The notes: generated by a model from the sequence alone, not told the origin. A DNA stretch of 64,000 nucleotides from Acuticoccus yangtzensis (GCF_001927245.1 NZ_MJUX01000002.1:496001-560000); one strand, 5' to 3'. Shown: positions 1-9,596, counted from the stretch's first letter. A program made the numbers and translations.

Positions 1-762
1 GGCCTGCTGCTCCTCGGTCAGGCTCTCGAAGGTGGATTTGTTCATCAGCAGCGGCTGATACATGAACCAGAGCGAGTAGTCCGACACCGGGGTGAAGCAC
101 TTCACCTGCTCGTAGAGGCGGTAGGAGACGAAGCTGGAGGACGAGGTGTTGGCCGCGTCGACCACGCCCGACTGCATCGCCGAATAGAGTTCGGACGAGG
201 GGAGCGAGGTGATGGAGGCGCCGGCTTCGGCCAGCATCTGCTCGAACGCCTTGCCGGCGGCGCGCATCTGCTTGCCCTTCACCGTGTCGGGCCCGGTGAC
301 GCACTCCTCGGCCCCGGCGAATCCACCGGCGAGGTAGCCGTGGACGAGGACCATCACGTCGTCCTCGGCCATGATCTCCTCGAGCTTCTCCATGAAGGGG
401 CTGTCGACGAGGCGGGCCGCATGGTCGTGGCTCTTCACGAGGCCGGGCATCAGGGTGAGGTTGTAGGCGGGGCGCTGGCCGCCGGCGTAGGACAGCGGCA
501 GCACCGTCATATCGAGCCGCCCGCGCGACAGCGGGTTATATTGCTCGTTCGCCTTGAACAGCGAGGCGGAGGGATAGATCGTGATGTTGATGTCGTCGTC
601 CGCGACCTCGTCGGCGACCATCTGCGCGACCTTGTGGCGCACGTCGCTGGTCGACCACTGGTGGCTGAGCTTCAGGTCGACGGCCAGCGCCTCGGTCGGC
701 GCGAAGGCGAGGGTCGGGGCGAAGGCGAGCGCGGCGAGCGTCGCCGTGAGGCGGTAAGCCAT
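1..762 (-). CDS. TRAP transporter substrate-binding protein (DctP family), 3'-truncated by window edge
   Basis: Periplasmic solute-binding subunit of a TRAP transporter, which captures an organic acid or related anion for an ion-driven permease. The first 254 residues are present and the C-terminal part lies outside the window. Residues 1-27 form a signal peptide ending in ALA; the mature protein starts VDLKLSHQWS. The stretch SSELYSAMQSGVVDAA near residue 190 is the typical DctP ligand-pocket region. The ATG is chosen because GGAGGAA lies just upstream. Its DctQ/DctM partners would be beyond the left edge. It is distinct from the second TRAP system at 52.6-55.5 kb. The family is sure; the ligand is unknown. 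Confidence 0.9.
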   Translation of the reverse strand, partial: MAYRLTATLAALAFAPTLAFAPTEALAVDLKLSHQWSTSDVRHKVAQMVADEVADDDINITIYPSASLFKANEQYNPLSRGRLDMTVLPLSYAGGQRPAYNLTLMPGLVKSHDHAARLVDSPFMEKLEEIMAEDDVMVLVHGYLAGGFAGAEECVTGPDTVKGKQMRAAGKAFEQMLAEAGASITSLPSSELYSAMQSGVVDAANTSSSSFVSYRLYEQVKCFTPVSDYSLWFMYQPLLMNKSTFESLTEEQQA

Positions 763-881
763 GGTGTTCCTCCGGGTTCGCGGCCATCTGGCGGGCCGCT
801 TTATCGAAGGCTAACCTGCGGCTTATCGCCCTTTCAATCAAGGCGAGTTTTACCGCTGCCCGCACCCGCTCCGATGGCGCC

Positions 882-1967
882 TCAGACCCAGCCCATCAGC
901 TCCCGCCGCACGACGCTTTCGATGACCCGCATCCCCTCCGCACTGTCGTTGAGGCAGGGCACCACGGAATAGTGCGTGCCGCCCGCGTGCTCGAAATATT
1001 CGCGGTTCTCGCCGCCGATCTCCTCGATCGTCTCCAGGCAGTCGGTGACGAAGCCGGGGGTCATCACCACGAGCTTCTTCATGCCCTTGCCGGGAAGGGA
1101 TTTGATGGTCTCGTCGGTATAGGGCTTGATCCACTCGGCCTTGCCGAAACGCGACTGGAAGGTGACCTTCAATCGCCCGTCCGGCCAGCCGAGCCGCTTC
1201 TGCAGGAGCCGCGTCGTCTTGTGGCACTGGCAGTGATAGGGGTCGCCCTTGTCGAGATACTCCTGCGGCACGCCGTGGTAGGAGGTGAGGATGAGGTCGG
1301 GCGTGAAGTCGAGCCCGGCCAGATGCGCCTCCAGCGAGCGGGCCAAAGCGTCGATATAGATCGGATCGTCGCAATATTGGGGCACGGTGCGAAGGGCCGG
1401 TTGCCAGCGCAGTGCCTTCAGCGCGTCGAACGCCTTGTCGTTGACGGTGGCGGTCGTCGCGGCGGCATATTGCGGGTAGAGCGGGAAGAGGAGGATGCGC
1501 TCGCAGCCCTTCTTCTGCAGCGCCTCCAGCTTCTCCTTGATCGGCGGCAGGCCGTAGCGCATCGCCCACTCGACCTCGATGCGCGGCTCATGGGCCAGCG
1601 CGGCGGCGAGCTTTTCGGACTGGCTGCGCGTGACGGTCTTCAGCGGGCTCTCGTCGAGCTCGCGGTTCCACACCTCGTCATAGGCCTTGCCGGACGCCTG
1701 CGGGCGCTTGGAGAGGATGATGAGGTTGAGGATCGGCCACCAGACGAAGGGGTTCACCTCGATGACGCGGCGGTCGGACAGGAATTCCTTGAGGTAGCGG
1801 CGCATCGGCCAATAGCTCGTCCCCTCGGGCGTGCCGAGGTTGACGATGAGGACGCCGATGCGGCCGGAGAGGACCGGCGGATGGCCTTCGGGCAGGCGCT
1901 GCGGGGTTCCCGCGAAGGGGGCGACGCCCTCTTTGAGGTTCGCGTTGCCGGCCTGGGCGCTGTCCAT
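882..1967 (-). CDS. hemH: Ferrochelatase
   Basis: Inserts Fe2+ into protoporphyrin IX, the last step of protoheme synthesis. The protein has 361 residues, the usual length. GVLIVNLGTP (about 38-47) opens the first Rossmann-like half. SYHGVP carries the catalytic histidine (H231), and DCLETIEEIGGE (from residue 309) holds the conserved acidic residue. The open frame extends 44 codons further upstream, but the ATG at 1967 has GGAGGG in front and gives the normal family N-terminus. Two other heme genes, hemE and hemJ, lie about 34 kb away beside the putative origin, so heme genes are dispersed here. Confidence 0.97.
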   Translation of the reverse strand: MDSAQAGNANLKEGVAPFAGTPQRLPEGHPPVLSGRIGVLIVNLGTPEGTSYWPMRRYLKEFLSDRRVIEVNPFVWWPILNLIILSKRPQASGKAYDEVWNRELDESPLKTVTRSQSEKLAAALAHEPRIEVEWAMRYGLPPIKEKLEALQKKGCERILLFPLYPQYAAATTATVNDKAFDALKALRWQPALRTVPQYCDDPIYIDALARSLEAHLAGLDFTPDLILTSYHGVPQEYLDKGDPYHCQCHKTTRLLQKRLGWPDGRLKVTFQSRFGKAEWIKPYTDETIKSLPGKGMKKLVVMTPGFVTDCLETIEEIGGENREYFEHAGGTHYSVVPCLNDSAEGMRVIESVVRRELMGWV

Positions 1968-2225
1968 CAATCCATCCCTCCTTCCGGCCCGCCCCCGCGC
2001 GGGGCGAGCGACTGTCTCGACACGGTTTGCTCGACACGGTTTGGAAGTGTTCTGCCGTGGCCGGTTCGTCAACTGCGGCAATGGTGCGGCAGGCCGCATT
2101 TTCCGCGGTGCCGCGCGCGATTGCTCTCGCCGCCTGCCGCAATTTCTGATAGAAAATGAGCATATCAGGGTGCGCCCTGTCCAGTTCCCGCACCCTGCCC
2201 CAAATCATAGATACGGAAATGCAAG

Positions 2226-2594
2226 ATGCCTTTGGTCGACAGGCGATGCATCTTCGCCATTCTTTTCGTCACCGGGTGGATGATGGTCCCGATGATGGTC
2301 CCAGAGGGCCGCGCGATCGCCCAAACCGTCGTCCAGGTGCCGACGATGGCGTCGATCGGCGCCATCGTCGGCACCTGGCGCTGCCCCTTGGGGACGATGC
2401 AGATCTCGCCGTCCACCTACGTCTTCTCCGGCGAACCGGCCACACGGATCCGCAGCATCGTCCGCCGCGGGCAGGACTACCGCGTCATCTTCAGCCGCGA
2501 GATGTCGGTCACACTCCTCGGCGTGAACCTGCGGTCGCTGACCTGGCACTCGCCGAAGACCGGCGACACGTTCGACTGCACCCGCACCCGCTGA
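2226..2594 (+). CDS. Small secreted protein of unknown function
   Basis: The family is not recognised. The protein has 122 residues. Residues 1-33 look like a signal peptide (hydrophobic stretch CIFAILFVTGWMMVPMM, then AIAQ). The remaining 90 residues look like a small beta-rich domain starting at GTWRCPLGTMQISPSTYVF, a layout seen in many short alphaproteobacterial periplasmic proteins. Two cysteines (in WRCPLG and FDCTRT) could form a disulfide. Codons about 37-51 are written by a perfect 19-bp inverted repeat, annotated separately. The gene is divergent from hemH and convergent with yggS. No strong Shine-Dalgarno sequence is seen. Reading frame and signal peptide support a real gene; its function is open. 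Confidence 0.6.
   Translation: MPLVDRRCIFAILFVTGWMMVPMMVPEGRAIAQTVVQVPTMASIGAIVGTWRCPLGTMQISPSTYVFSGEPATRIRSIVRRGQDYRVIFSREMSVTLLGVNLRSLTWHSPKTGDTFDCTRTR
2333..2378. repeat. Perfect 19-bp inverted repeat with 8-nt loop inside a coding region
   Basis: The arms CCAGGTGCCGACGATGGCG and its exact reverse complement flank TCGATCGG. The element lies just after the signal-peptide codons of the small secreted protein, so its mRNA can form a very stable hairpin on either strand. Coding constraint alone would not be expected to produce 19 paired bases. Confidence 0.9.
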
Positions 2595-2675
2595 CCCGCG
2601 CAGGGTCGCCGGGGGGCTAGGCGGACCGGCGCTTCCGGTGAAGCCGCCGCGGCCTCACCGGGTCCTCATGCACCC

Positions 2676-2698
2676 GGCGCGGGATCGGGCCCCGCGCC
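2676..2698 (+). terminator. GC-rich hairpin between convergent genes
   Basis: GGCGCGGG and CCCGCGCC form an 8-bp stem with a 7-nt loop, just before the yggS stop codon. It lacks a T-tract, so it may only slow polymerase or protect mRNA 3' ends. Confidence 0.3.
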
Positions 2699-2700
2699 GC

Positions 2701-3390
2701 TCATCCCGCCGCGAGCGGAGGCCGCGCGCCGAAGATGGCCGAGCCGACGCGGACCCAGCGCGCCCCCTGCGCCACCGCCGTCTCGTAGTCGCCGGACATG
2801 CCCATCGACGTCGCGAGGCCCAGCCCGTCCGCCATCGCCTTCAGCGCGGCGAAATGCGGGGCGGGATCCTCGTCCACCGGCGGGATCGCCATCAGCGCGA
2901 TGACGTCCAGACCCAGCGCCCGCACGCGCTCCACCAGCGCTGCGGCGTCCTCCGGCGCCACGCCCGCCTTCTGCGGCTCGTTGCCGATGTTGACCTGAAC
3001 CATCACCTTGGGCATCCGCCCCGCCGCCTCGCCCGCCTTGGCGATGGCCTCGGCGATCTTCTCCCGGTCCACGCTCTCGATCACGTCGAACAGCGCCACC
3101 GCGTCCTTCGCCTTGTTGGACTGCAGCGGGCCGAGGAGATGCAGTTCCACATCCGGGAACTCGGCCTTCAGCTCCGGCCACTTCGCCTTCGCCTCCTGAA
3201 CCCGGTTCTCGCCGACGATGCGTTGGCCCGCCTCCAAGGCTGGGCGGATGTGCTCGGCCTCGAACGTCTTCGTCACCGCGACGAGGTCGCACACGTCGCC
3301 GCGCCCGGCCGCCTTCATGGCGTCCGCGATCGACCTTTGGACCACAGTCAATCGCTCCGCGACCCCGCTTTGCGCACTCTCAACTGTCAT
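2701..3390 (-). CDS. yggS: YggS/PROSC family pyridoxal-phosphate homeostasis protein
   Basis: A monomeric fold-type III PLP-binding protein without known enzymatic activity, thought to buffer PLP and affect amino-acid metabolism. The protein has 229 residues, the usual length. AVTKTFEAEHIR carries the PLP lysine (K41). GENRVQEAKAKWPEL, HLLGPLQSNKAK and SMGMSGDYETAV are the family's phosphate and barrel motifs. The open frame continues about 120 codons upstream, but the family N-terminus begins at the ATG at 3390. It is divergent from leuS, with 69 bp between starts. Confidence 0.95.
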   Translation of the reverse strand: MTVESAQSGVAERLTVVQRSIADAMKAAGRGDVCDLVAVTKTFEAEHIRPALEAGQRIVGENRVQEAKAKWPELKAEFPDVELHLLGPLQSNKAKDAVALFDVIESVDREKIAEAIAKAGEAAGRMPKVMVQVNIGNEPQKAGVAPEDAAALVERVRALGLDVIALMAIPPVDEDPAPHFAALKAMADGLGLATSMGMSGDYETAVAQGARWVRVGSAIFGARPPLAAG

Positions 3391-3459
3391 GGCGGTTGAC
3401 CCCTTGCCTCCGCTCACCCATGGTCCCGCGACACCTCCCGACGCCGGTTCGACACACGA

Positions 3460-6273
3460 ATGAGTACCCACGAGCGTTACAACGCGCCCGCCACCGAAGC
3501 CAAGTGGCGTGCCGCCTGGGAACAGGCGGACATCTACCGCACGGACAACGACGATCCGCGCCCCAAGTATTATGTCTTGGAGATGTTCCCCTATCCCTCC
3601 GGCCGCATCCACATGGGCCACGTGCGCAACTACACGATGGGGGACGTCGTCGCGCGTTACCGCCGCGCCAAGGGCTTCAACGTCCTGCACCCGATGGGGT
3701 GGGACGCCTTCGGCATGCCCGCCGAAAACGCGGCGATGCAGAACAACACCCACCCCGCCAAGTGGACCTACGCCAACATCGACGCGATGAAGGCGCAGCT
3801 GAAGTCCATGGGCCTCTCGCTGGACTGGTCACGCGAGTTCGCCACCTGCGACGTGGCCTATTATCACCAGCAGCAGCGCCTGTTCCTGGCGTTCCTGAAG
3901 GAAGGGCTGGTCAAGCGCCAGACCCGCAAGGTCAACTGGGACCCGGTCGACCAGACCGTGCTCGCCAACGAGCAGGTGATCGACGGCAAGGGCTGGCGCT
4001 CCGGCGCCACGGTGGAACAGCGCGACATGCCGGAATGGTGCTTCGCCATCACCGACTATGCGCAGGACCTGCTCGACGCGATCGACACCCTGGACCGCTG
4101 GCCCGACAAGGTGCGCCTGATGCAGCGCAACTGGATCGGCCGGTCCGAAGGGCTGATGATGCGCTTTCCGCTGACGGTGCACGAACCGTCGGGACTCTCC
4201 GAGATCGAGGTCTTCACCACCCGGCCGGACACCATCTTCGGTGCGTCCTTCGTGGCGCTGGCGCCGGGCCATCCTCTCGCCAAGGCGGTGGCCGAGCATA
4301 ATCCGGACGTGGCGGCCTTCATCGCCGAGACGCAGAAGATGGGCACCAGCGCCGAGGTCATCGAAAAGGCCGAGAAGCGCGGCGTCTTCACCAATCTGCG
4401 CGTCGCCCACCCGTTCGATCCCGACATCACGCTGCCGGTCTACGTCGCCAACTTCATTTTGATGGACTACGGCACGGGCGCCATCTTCGGCTGCCCCGCC
4501 CACGATCAGCGCGACCTCGACTTCGCCCGCAAGTACTCGCTGCCCGTCCACCCGGTGGTGCGGCCGAAGGATGCCGACGACACCTTCCACGTCGGCGCCG
4601 ACGCCTTCACCGACGACGGCGTGATCTTCAACTCCCGCTTCCTCGACGGCATGTCCATCCCGGACGCGAAGAACGAGATCGCCACGCGGCTGGAGAACAC
4701 CGAGCTGGACGGTCGCCCCCAGGGGACCCGCAAGGTCAACTTCCGCCTGCGCGACTGGGGCATTTCCCGGCAGCGCTACTGGGGCTGCCCCATCCCGGTC
4801 ATCAAGTGCGACGCCTGCGGCCTCGTCCCCGTGCCGGACGATCAGTTGCCGGTGAAGCTGCCGGAGGACGTCACCTTCGACGTTCCGGGTAACCCGCTCG
4901 ACCGTCACCCGACCTGGAAGCATGTCGACTGCCCGTCCTGCGGCGCCCCCGCGCAGCGCGAGACGGACACGATGGACACCTTCGTCGACTCGTCGTGGTA
5001 CTTCGCCCGGTTCACCGCGCCGGACGCCGCCGCGCCGATCGACAAGGCGGTGATGGAAGACTGGCTGCCGGTCGACCAATATATCGGCGGCGTCGAGCAC
5101 GCGATCCTGCACCTTCTCTACTCGCGCTTCTTCATGCGCGCGGTGGCGAAGGCGGGGTATGGCGACCGGCCGGAGCCCTTCAAGGGCCTCTTCACCCAAG
5201 GCATGGTCACGCACGAGACCTACGGCAGCCTGACCCGCGAATGGCTGACGCCTGAGGAGACGCGCCCCGTCACCGCCGCCGAGGCTGCCGACCTCGCCGC
5301 CAAATATGCCCGCCACATCGAGGTGTCCAAGCGCCTCGACGCGGACCCGCGCATCGACAAGACGCTGCTTCACGTCGTGCTGGACCCGGCGGTCGAAACC
5401 AGCGCGTGCGAGGCCTATGACGCCTACTTCGCCGAGGCGAAGTGCGAGCCGCTCACCGCCGGGCGCATCTGGTTCTCCCCCGCCCACCCCTTGCGCGCCG
5501 CAGCGCCCGAGGCGTGGCTGATGAACCTCAAGGCGGCGACGCTCACCCCCGCCTTCAACTACGGCGTCGAGAAGATGTCGAAGTCGAAGAAGAACGTGGT
5601 GGATCCGGACTCCGTCCTCTCCACCTACGGCGCCGACACCGCCCGCTGGTTCATGCTGTCCGACACCCCGCCGGAACGCGACATCGAGTGGACGGACGCC
5701 GGCTTCGACGCTTCGCACCGCTTCGTGCAGCGCATCTGGCGCCTGGTGGGCGAGGCGATCGCCGCCATGGACCGCCCCGGCTCCGGAGACGGCGCGGCGC
5801 TGCGCAAGGCCACCCACGCCTCGGTCCGCGCCATCGAAGAGGCGATCGAAGGGCTCGGCTTCAACCGCGCCGTCGCCCGCCTCTACGAATGGACCAACGC
5901 GCTGCAGAAGGCGATCCCCGACACCGCCGTCCCCGGCTCCGTGCTGCGCGAGAGCGTGGAGGCCATGGTGGTCTGCTTCGGGCCGATGATGCCGCACCTT
6001 GCCGAAGAGTGCTGGACCGCGCTCGGCAAGGACGGCTTCGTCGCCAACGCGGCCTGGCCTGCGGTGGACGAGAGCCTTCTGGTGGAGGACACCATCACCC
6101 TCCCCGTCCAGGTCAACGGCAAGAGGCGCGCCGAAATCACCGTCGCGAAGGACACACCGAAGGACCAGATCGAAGCCGCTGTGCTTGAAATGGAAGATGT
6201 GAAACGCTTCCTCAATGGTCCACCAAAGAAGCTGATCGTCGTGCCGGGACGAATCGTCAATGTGGTTGCGTAA
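3460..6273 (+). CDS. leuS: Leucyl-tRNA synthetase with an enlarged segment before KMSKS
   Basis: Charges tRNA-Leu with leucine. It shows the class I signature HMGH (51-54) within [14 protein letters not shown], the editing-domain motif TTRPDTIFG (about 252) and [14 protein letters not shown] (about 336), and KMSKSKKN (about 705). The 937 residues exceed the roughly 860-880 usual for bacterial LeuS. The extra length lies between about residues 600 and 700, where roughly 100 residues separate EWLTPEE from VEKMSKSK. From memory of rhizobial homologues about 30 are normal. The frame is intact and both ends are conserved. It overlaps lptE by 14 nt, and leuS-lptE-holA form one transcription unit. 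Confidence 0.97.
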   Translation: MSTHERYNAPATEAKWRAAWEQADIYRTDNDDPRPKYYVLEMFPYPSGRIHMGHVRNYTMGDVVARYRRAKGFNVLHPMGWDAFGMPAENAAMQNNTHPAKWTYANIDAMKAQLKSMGLSLDWSREFATCDVAYYHQQQRLFLAFLKEGLVKRQTRKVNWDPVDQTVLANEQVIDGKGWRSGATVEQRDMPEWCFAITDYAQDLLDAIDTLDRWPDKVRLMQRNWIGRSEGLMMRFPLTVHEPSGLSEIEVFTTRPDTIFGASFVALAPGHPLAKAVAEHNPDVAAFIAETQKMGTSAEVIEKAEKRGVFTNLRVAHPFDPDITLPVYVANFILMDYGTGAIFGCPAHDQRDLDFARKYSLPVHPVVRPKDADDTFHVGADAFTDDGVIFNSRFLDGMSIPDAKNEIATRLENTELDGRPQGTRKVNFRLRDWGISRQRYWGCPIPVIKCDACGLVPVPDDQLPVKLPEDVTFDVPGNPLDRHPTWKHVDCPSCGAPAQRETDTMDTFVDSSWYFARFTAPDAAAPIDKAVMEDWLPVDQYIGGVEHAILHLLYSRFFMRAVAKAGYGDRPEPFKGLFTQGMVTHETYGSLTREWLTPEETRPVTAAEAADLAAKYARHIEVSKRLDADPRIDKTLLHVVLDPAVETSACEAYDAYFAEAKCEPLTAGRIWFSPAHPLRAAAPEAWLMNLKAATLTPAFNYGVEKMSKSKKNVVDPDSVLSTYGADTARWFMLSDTPPERDIEWTDAGFDASHRFVQRIWRLVGEAIAAMDRPGSGDGAALRKATHASVRAIEEAIEGLGFNRAVARLYEWTNALQKAIPDTAVPGSVLRESVEAMVVCFGPMMPHLAEECWTALGKDGFVANAAWPAVDESLLVEDTITLPVQVNGKRRAEITVAKDTPKDQIEAAVLEMEDVKRFLNGPPKKLIVVPGRIVNVVA

Positions 6274-6784
6274 CGCCATCATCGCCATCGCGGTGGCCGC
6301 CCTCGCCGGCGGCTGCCAGGTGCGCCCGCTCTACATGGACACGGCGACCGGCGGCCCCCTGTCGCCGACTCCGGACCTGATGGCGATCGCCGTCGACCCG
6401 CCGCGCGACCGCACCGAGCAGGTGCTCACCAACGAGCTCAGCTTCATCTTCCGCGGCGACGGCTCGCGCCCCACCGAGCCGCTCTATCGCCTGCGCTTCG
6501 TCCTCGACTCCAGCGACGACAACCTCGCCGTGGAGTTGGAGCAGGACCTTCCGGCGGCGGTGCTGATCACGCTGAACGCCACCTTCATCCTGTCCGAGAT
6601 CGCCACGGAGCGCACGCTTCTGACCGGCGCCTCCACCACCACCGCGTCCTACGACTATTCGTCCCAGCGTTACGCCAACGTGCGGGCCGAGAAGGATGCG
6701 CGCGAGCGGGCGGCGCGGTCGATGGCGGAGAACATTGCCGGGCGCCTGGCCGCCTACTTCGCGGCGCGGCGCAGCGACACGTGA
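6260..6784 (+). CDS. lptE: LPS-assembly lipoprotein LptE
   Basis: Outer-membrane lipoprotein that plugs the LptD barrel during lipopolysaccharide export. Residues 1-18 are a lipoprotein signal with lipobox LAGGC (lipidated C19), followed by [13 protein letters not shown], the usual start of alphaproteobacterial LptE. The 174-residue length fits. It overlaps the end of leuS, as in many relatives, and shares a 4-nt overlap with holA. The body of the protein is poorly conserved in the family, so the call rests on lipobox, length and position. Confidence 0.88.
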   Translation: MWLRNAIIAIAVAALAGGCQVRPLYMDTATGGPLSPTPDLMAIAVDPPRDRTEQVLTNELSFIFRGDGSRPTEPLYRLRFVLDSSDDNLAVELEQDLPAAVLITLNATFILSEIATERTLLTGASTTTASYDYSSQRYANVRAEKDARERAARSMAENIAGRLAAYFAARRSDT

Positions 6785-7818
6785 CCGCAGCAAAGGCCGC
6801 CGACGTCGCACGGCGGTTCACCGCGCAGGACAAGCTGCCGCCCGTCATCCTCGTCTTCGGGCCGGACCGCGGCCTCGTCACCGAGGTGTCGGACCACATC
6901 CTCACCCTGTTCGACGGGGGCGACGACCCGTTCGCCATCGTCAAGCTGGATGCCGCCACCGTCGCCGCCGACCCCGCCCGGCTGATCGACGAGGCGGGCA
7001 CCATCTCCATGTTCGGCGGCAAGCGGCTCATCCTGGTGCGCGACGCGGCGGGCCGCAACATGTCGCCCGCCGTGCTGCCGCTCCTGACCCACGCGCCGAC
7101 GGACGCGGTCGTGGTCGTGGAGGCGGGCGACCTGAAACGCGGCACGGGCCTGCGCAAGGATGTCGAGGCGCACAAGAGCGCCGTCGCCGTCTACTGCCCG
7201 CCCGACGGCGAGCGCGACCTCGACCGCATGATCGACGATGAGACGGCCAAGTTCGGCCTGATGATCGACCCCGACGCGCGCGCCGTCCTGCGCGAGAGGC
7301 TGGGCGCAGACCGCGCCGCCTCGCGCAACGAGGTGCTTAAGGCGTGCCTGCACGCTGCCGGCAACGAGGCGCTGACGGTGGAGGACATCGACGCCGTGGT
7401 GGGTGACGTCGCCGCGAGCCAGGTGAGCGAGGCGGTGGACGCGGCCTTCCTCGGCAACCGCCATGCGCTGGACGCCGTGCTCGGCCGGGTGCTGCGCCAG
7501 GACAGCGCGGCGGTGCAGATCCTCATGGTGGCGCAGCGTGTCTGCCACGCGATGGAGCAGGCCGCGGCGCTGGTCGCCTCAGGTACGGTTCCGTCTCGCG
7601 CCGTGGAGGACGTGCGCCCGCCGCTCTTCGGCTCGGCCAAGGCGATGGCGGCGCGCGCGCTGGACCATTGGACCCCGGTCAAGCTGCGCGCCGCGTCCGA
7701 GGCGATCGCCGAAGCGACCTTTCGCACGCGGATCATGCCGCATCTGGCCGCGGCGGTGACGCGGGACGTCCTGTTCCGCATCGCCTCGCAGGCGTCCGCG
7801 CGGCGGCCGTCACGCTGA
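6781..7818 (+). CDS. holA: DNA polymerase III delta subunit
   Basis: Clamp-loader subunit that opens the beta sliding clamp. The protein has 345 residues. The N-terminal PVILVFGPDRGLVTEV matches the degenerate AAA+ P-loop region of delta. The C-terminal part is the helical collar domain, ending HLAAAVTRDVLFRIASQ. Translation starts at GTG, overlapping the lptE stop (GTGA), so translation is probably coupled. leuS-lptE-holA often follows parB in Rhizobiales; here the trio is about 37 kb from parB. Confidence 0.93.
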   Translation: MTAAKAADVARRFTAQDKLPPVILVFGPDRGLVTEVSDHILTLFDGGDDPFAIVKLDAATVAADPARLIDEAGTISMFGGKRLILVRDAAGRNMSPAVLPLLTHAPTDAVVVVEAGDLKRGTGLRKDVEAHKSAVAVYCPPDGERDLDRMIDDETAKFGLMIDPDARAVLRERLGADRAASRNEVLKACLHAAGNEALTVEDIDAVVGDVAASQVSEAVDAAFLGNRHALDAVLGRVLRQDSAAVQILMVAQRVCHAMEQAAALVASGTVPSRAVEDVRPPLFGSAKAMAARALDHWTPVKLRAASEAIAEATFRTRIMPHLAAAVTRDVLFRIASQASARRPSR

Positions 7819-7846
7819 CGCGCTCGCCCCGCGCGGCCGATCCCCG

Positions 7847-8302
7847 TCAGCTGTCCTTGCCGTTGCGGTCGATCTTCTCCAGCGACTCTGTGGCCTGACG
7901 CTCGATATCGCGGAGCTCTTCCAAGGTCAGCGCCAGAGCCGCACTCTGGTCCTCCAACCGCTTGATGCGCTTGCGCACGCCGCGGAGCAACGCGCACAAC
8001 TGCTCGGCCCCCGTGCGGTCGGCCTCGTAGAGGTCGAGATATTCTTTGATGTCCTGGATGGAAAAACCCAGCCTCTTGCCGCGCTGGACCAGGATCAGGC
8101 GCGCCCGCTCGCGCTCGGTATAGACGCGTGTGCTCCCCGCGCGTTGAGGCTGAATGAGCCCTTTCTGCTCGTAGAACCGCACGGCCCGGGCGGTCATGCC
8201 CAATTCGTCGGCCAGTTGGGTCACGGTGTAGAAGGTATCTTTCATCGTACTACGGCCCCACCCCGCGCGGGGCTGCTCGTGGCCGTGGTCCGTCCTCAGC
8301 AT
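7847..8302 (-). CDS. MerR family transcriptional regulator
   Basis: DNA-binding regulator with the MerR winged helix (YTVTQLADELGMTARAVRFYEQKGLI), then RVYTERERARLILVQRGKRLGFS and a long C-terminal coiled coil that dimerises the protein. There is no metal-binding cysteine cluster. The sequence resembles the LiuR-like branch associated with acyl-CoA catabolism more than metal sensors. Two starts are possible. The ATG at 8302 has a good GGGAGGA; the ATG at 8245 begins MKDTFYTV, which is closer to family N-termini but has a weak ribosome site. The longer form is given. It is convergent with holA, and no target operon is obvious next to it. Confidence 0.88.
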   Translation of the reverse strand: MLRTDHGHEQPRAGWGRSTMKDTFYTVTQLADELGMTARAVRFYEQKGLIQPQRAGSTRVYTERERARLILVQRGKRLGFSIQDIKEYLDLYEADRTGAEQLCALLRGVRKRIKRLEDQSAALALTLEELRDIERQATESLEKIDRNGKDS

Positions 8303-8866
8303 GCATTCCTCCCGTTAGGACGATCCATGGTCCGTCAAGAGACTTAATCCAGCGGCTGACTATTCGTTTCGAGCCGTGGTGGTGGACCTGAGAGAGCTGT
8401 CGCAAAATTCTGTCACGAACATTGGAAAAAGCTTCGAATCGCAAGCCGGTAAACTTGATCCATCTTTCGCTTGAATTCACGCGGACATCTTCCGTATGCG
8501 TCGAGACCGGCGCCGAAGCGCCGTGAATGACGCACCGCATACAACCTGCTTGCTCATTCCGTGTATTTATAGCGCGATTGATTTATGTTATGCAAGCTAA
8601 GGGACGGTCACGATTCATGCCGATTCGGCACCAATCGCAGGTGTTCGTGATATCCTGCTCTTTCCAAATGCAATTCTACCCAATCGAATACACGTATCGC
8701 GCGTACCGCTTTGCGTGATTCGGGTGTGTTTGACCACTATTGCAATATATTTCGCCCATTCAGAGCCTGAAGCAAATGGCATCCCATGATCCGGCCGCTT
8801 CCGGCGAGGACAACCGGCGATCGGGCCACGGCCTGCGGCACGGCGCCGCAGGACCATCGTTTGTGT
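8303..8866. other. Gene-free interval, AT-richer than its surroundings
   Basis: About 560 bp without a supportable gene. The centre (roughly 8550-8760) is visibly AT-richer than the flanks and holds several GANTC sites. The short open frames in it have no ribosome site or family resemblance. It probably contains the MerR promoter; nothing else is recognised. Confidence 0.5.
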
Positions 8867-8910
8867 AAAAACCATGCCGCCACGGCCGCCAGCCGGTGCC
8901 GCGGCGGCAT
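8867..8910 (-). terminator. Probable Rho-independent terminator of the liv/hydrolase operon
   Basis: Read on the minus strand, ATGCCGCC and GGCGGCAT enclose a further GC-rich hairpin and are followed by GGTTTTT. It lies directly after the stop of the cysteine hydrolase gene. Confidence 0.5.
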
Positions 8911-8915
8911 TTCAC

Positions 8916-9596
8916 CTACGCCGCCGCACTCTCGAGCGCGGCGAATTCGGCGACCATCTCCTCCGTCGTGCGCACGCGGGCATAGTGGCCATCCATCATC
9001 TTGATGGAGTTCAGGTGCCGCTCCTCCTCGTGTGTGGCACAGCAATCGGGCAGAAGCGTCACGAGGAAGCCGCGGTCGCAGGCATCGCGCACCGTGGTTT
9101 CGACGCACTGATCCGTGCACACGCCATAGATGACGAGGTATTCAACGCCGAGATTTCGCAGCACATACTCGATGTTCGTGGAGTTGAAGATACCGGATGC
9201 GGTTTTTGGGATGATGATCTCGTCCCCCACCGGCGCGACCTCGGGGATCACTTTGGCCTCCCACGCCCCTTTGGGGATGAAGAGACCGGAAATCATATGG
9301 TCGAGGCTGATGTCGCGACCGTCCTGGGTCAGCGCCTCGATGACGGTGTAGATCACCTCGACACCCGCCGCCCGCGCCGCGTCCTGCAACCGCTGCTGGT
9401 TCGGGATGACCGTATCCGTCAGCCGGGTGAGGAAGAATTTCTGGCCCGGCTCCGCGCCTTCGCTGCGCGCCGCCTCCGCCCGCGCGGGCGTCCATTCCAT
9501 ATTCTGCATGTCCACCGACAAGAGCGCGGTCTTGCCCTTCTCGATGGGGCGTTCGCGATCGTCCTTCTTGGCGGTTGCAACGGTCAACTTGGGCAA
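8916..9596 (-). CDS. Cysteine hydrolase (isochorismatase-like superfamily)
   Basis: Amidase-type hydrolase of the isochorismatase fold, related to biuret, ureidoacrylate and carbamoyl hydrolases. The catalytic triad is visible as D29 (in LLSVDMQN), K131 (in IIIPKTASGIFNST) and C164 (in GVCTDQCVETTVRDA). The TTG at 9596 is preferred because AGAGGA lies 6 nt upstream and it gives a 226-residue protein. An in-frame GTG at 9674 is the alternative. It is the last gene of the liv-type operon, so its substrate is probably an amide or urea-like nitrogen compound imported by that transporter. The exact substrate is not known. Confidence 0.85.
   Translation of the reverse strand: MPKLTVATAKKDDRERPIEKGKTALLSVDMQNMEWTPARAEAARSEGAEPGQKFFLTRLTDTVIPNQQRLQDAARAAGVEVIYTVIEALTQDGRDISLDHMISGLFIPKGAWEAKVIPEVAPVGDEIIIPKTASGIFNSTNIEYVLRNLGVEYLVIYGVCTDQCVETTVRDACDRGFLVTLLPDCCATHEEERHLNSIKMMDGHYARVRTTEEMVAEFAALESAAA

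Noticed and set aside
3829-6288. 819-codon open frame antisense to leuS
   Set aside because: It is a GC-bias shadow of leuS. The sequence is Arg/His/Gly-rich with no family motif, whereas leuS is intact on the other strand.
7819-7846. GCTGACG...CGTCAGC dyad between holA and the MerR gene considered as terminator
   Set aside because: The stem is 7 bp with a 24-nt loop and no T-tract on either strand, and it overlaps stop codons. Support is too weak.
8527-8718. 63-codon open frame in the AT-richer gap
   Set aside because: It has no ribosome site, no hydrophobic or domain pattern and no coupling to a neighbour. Chance is the simpler explanation.
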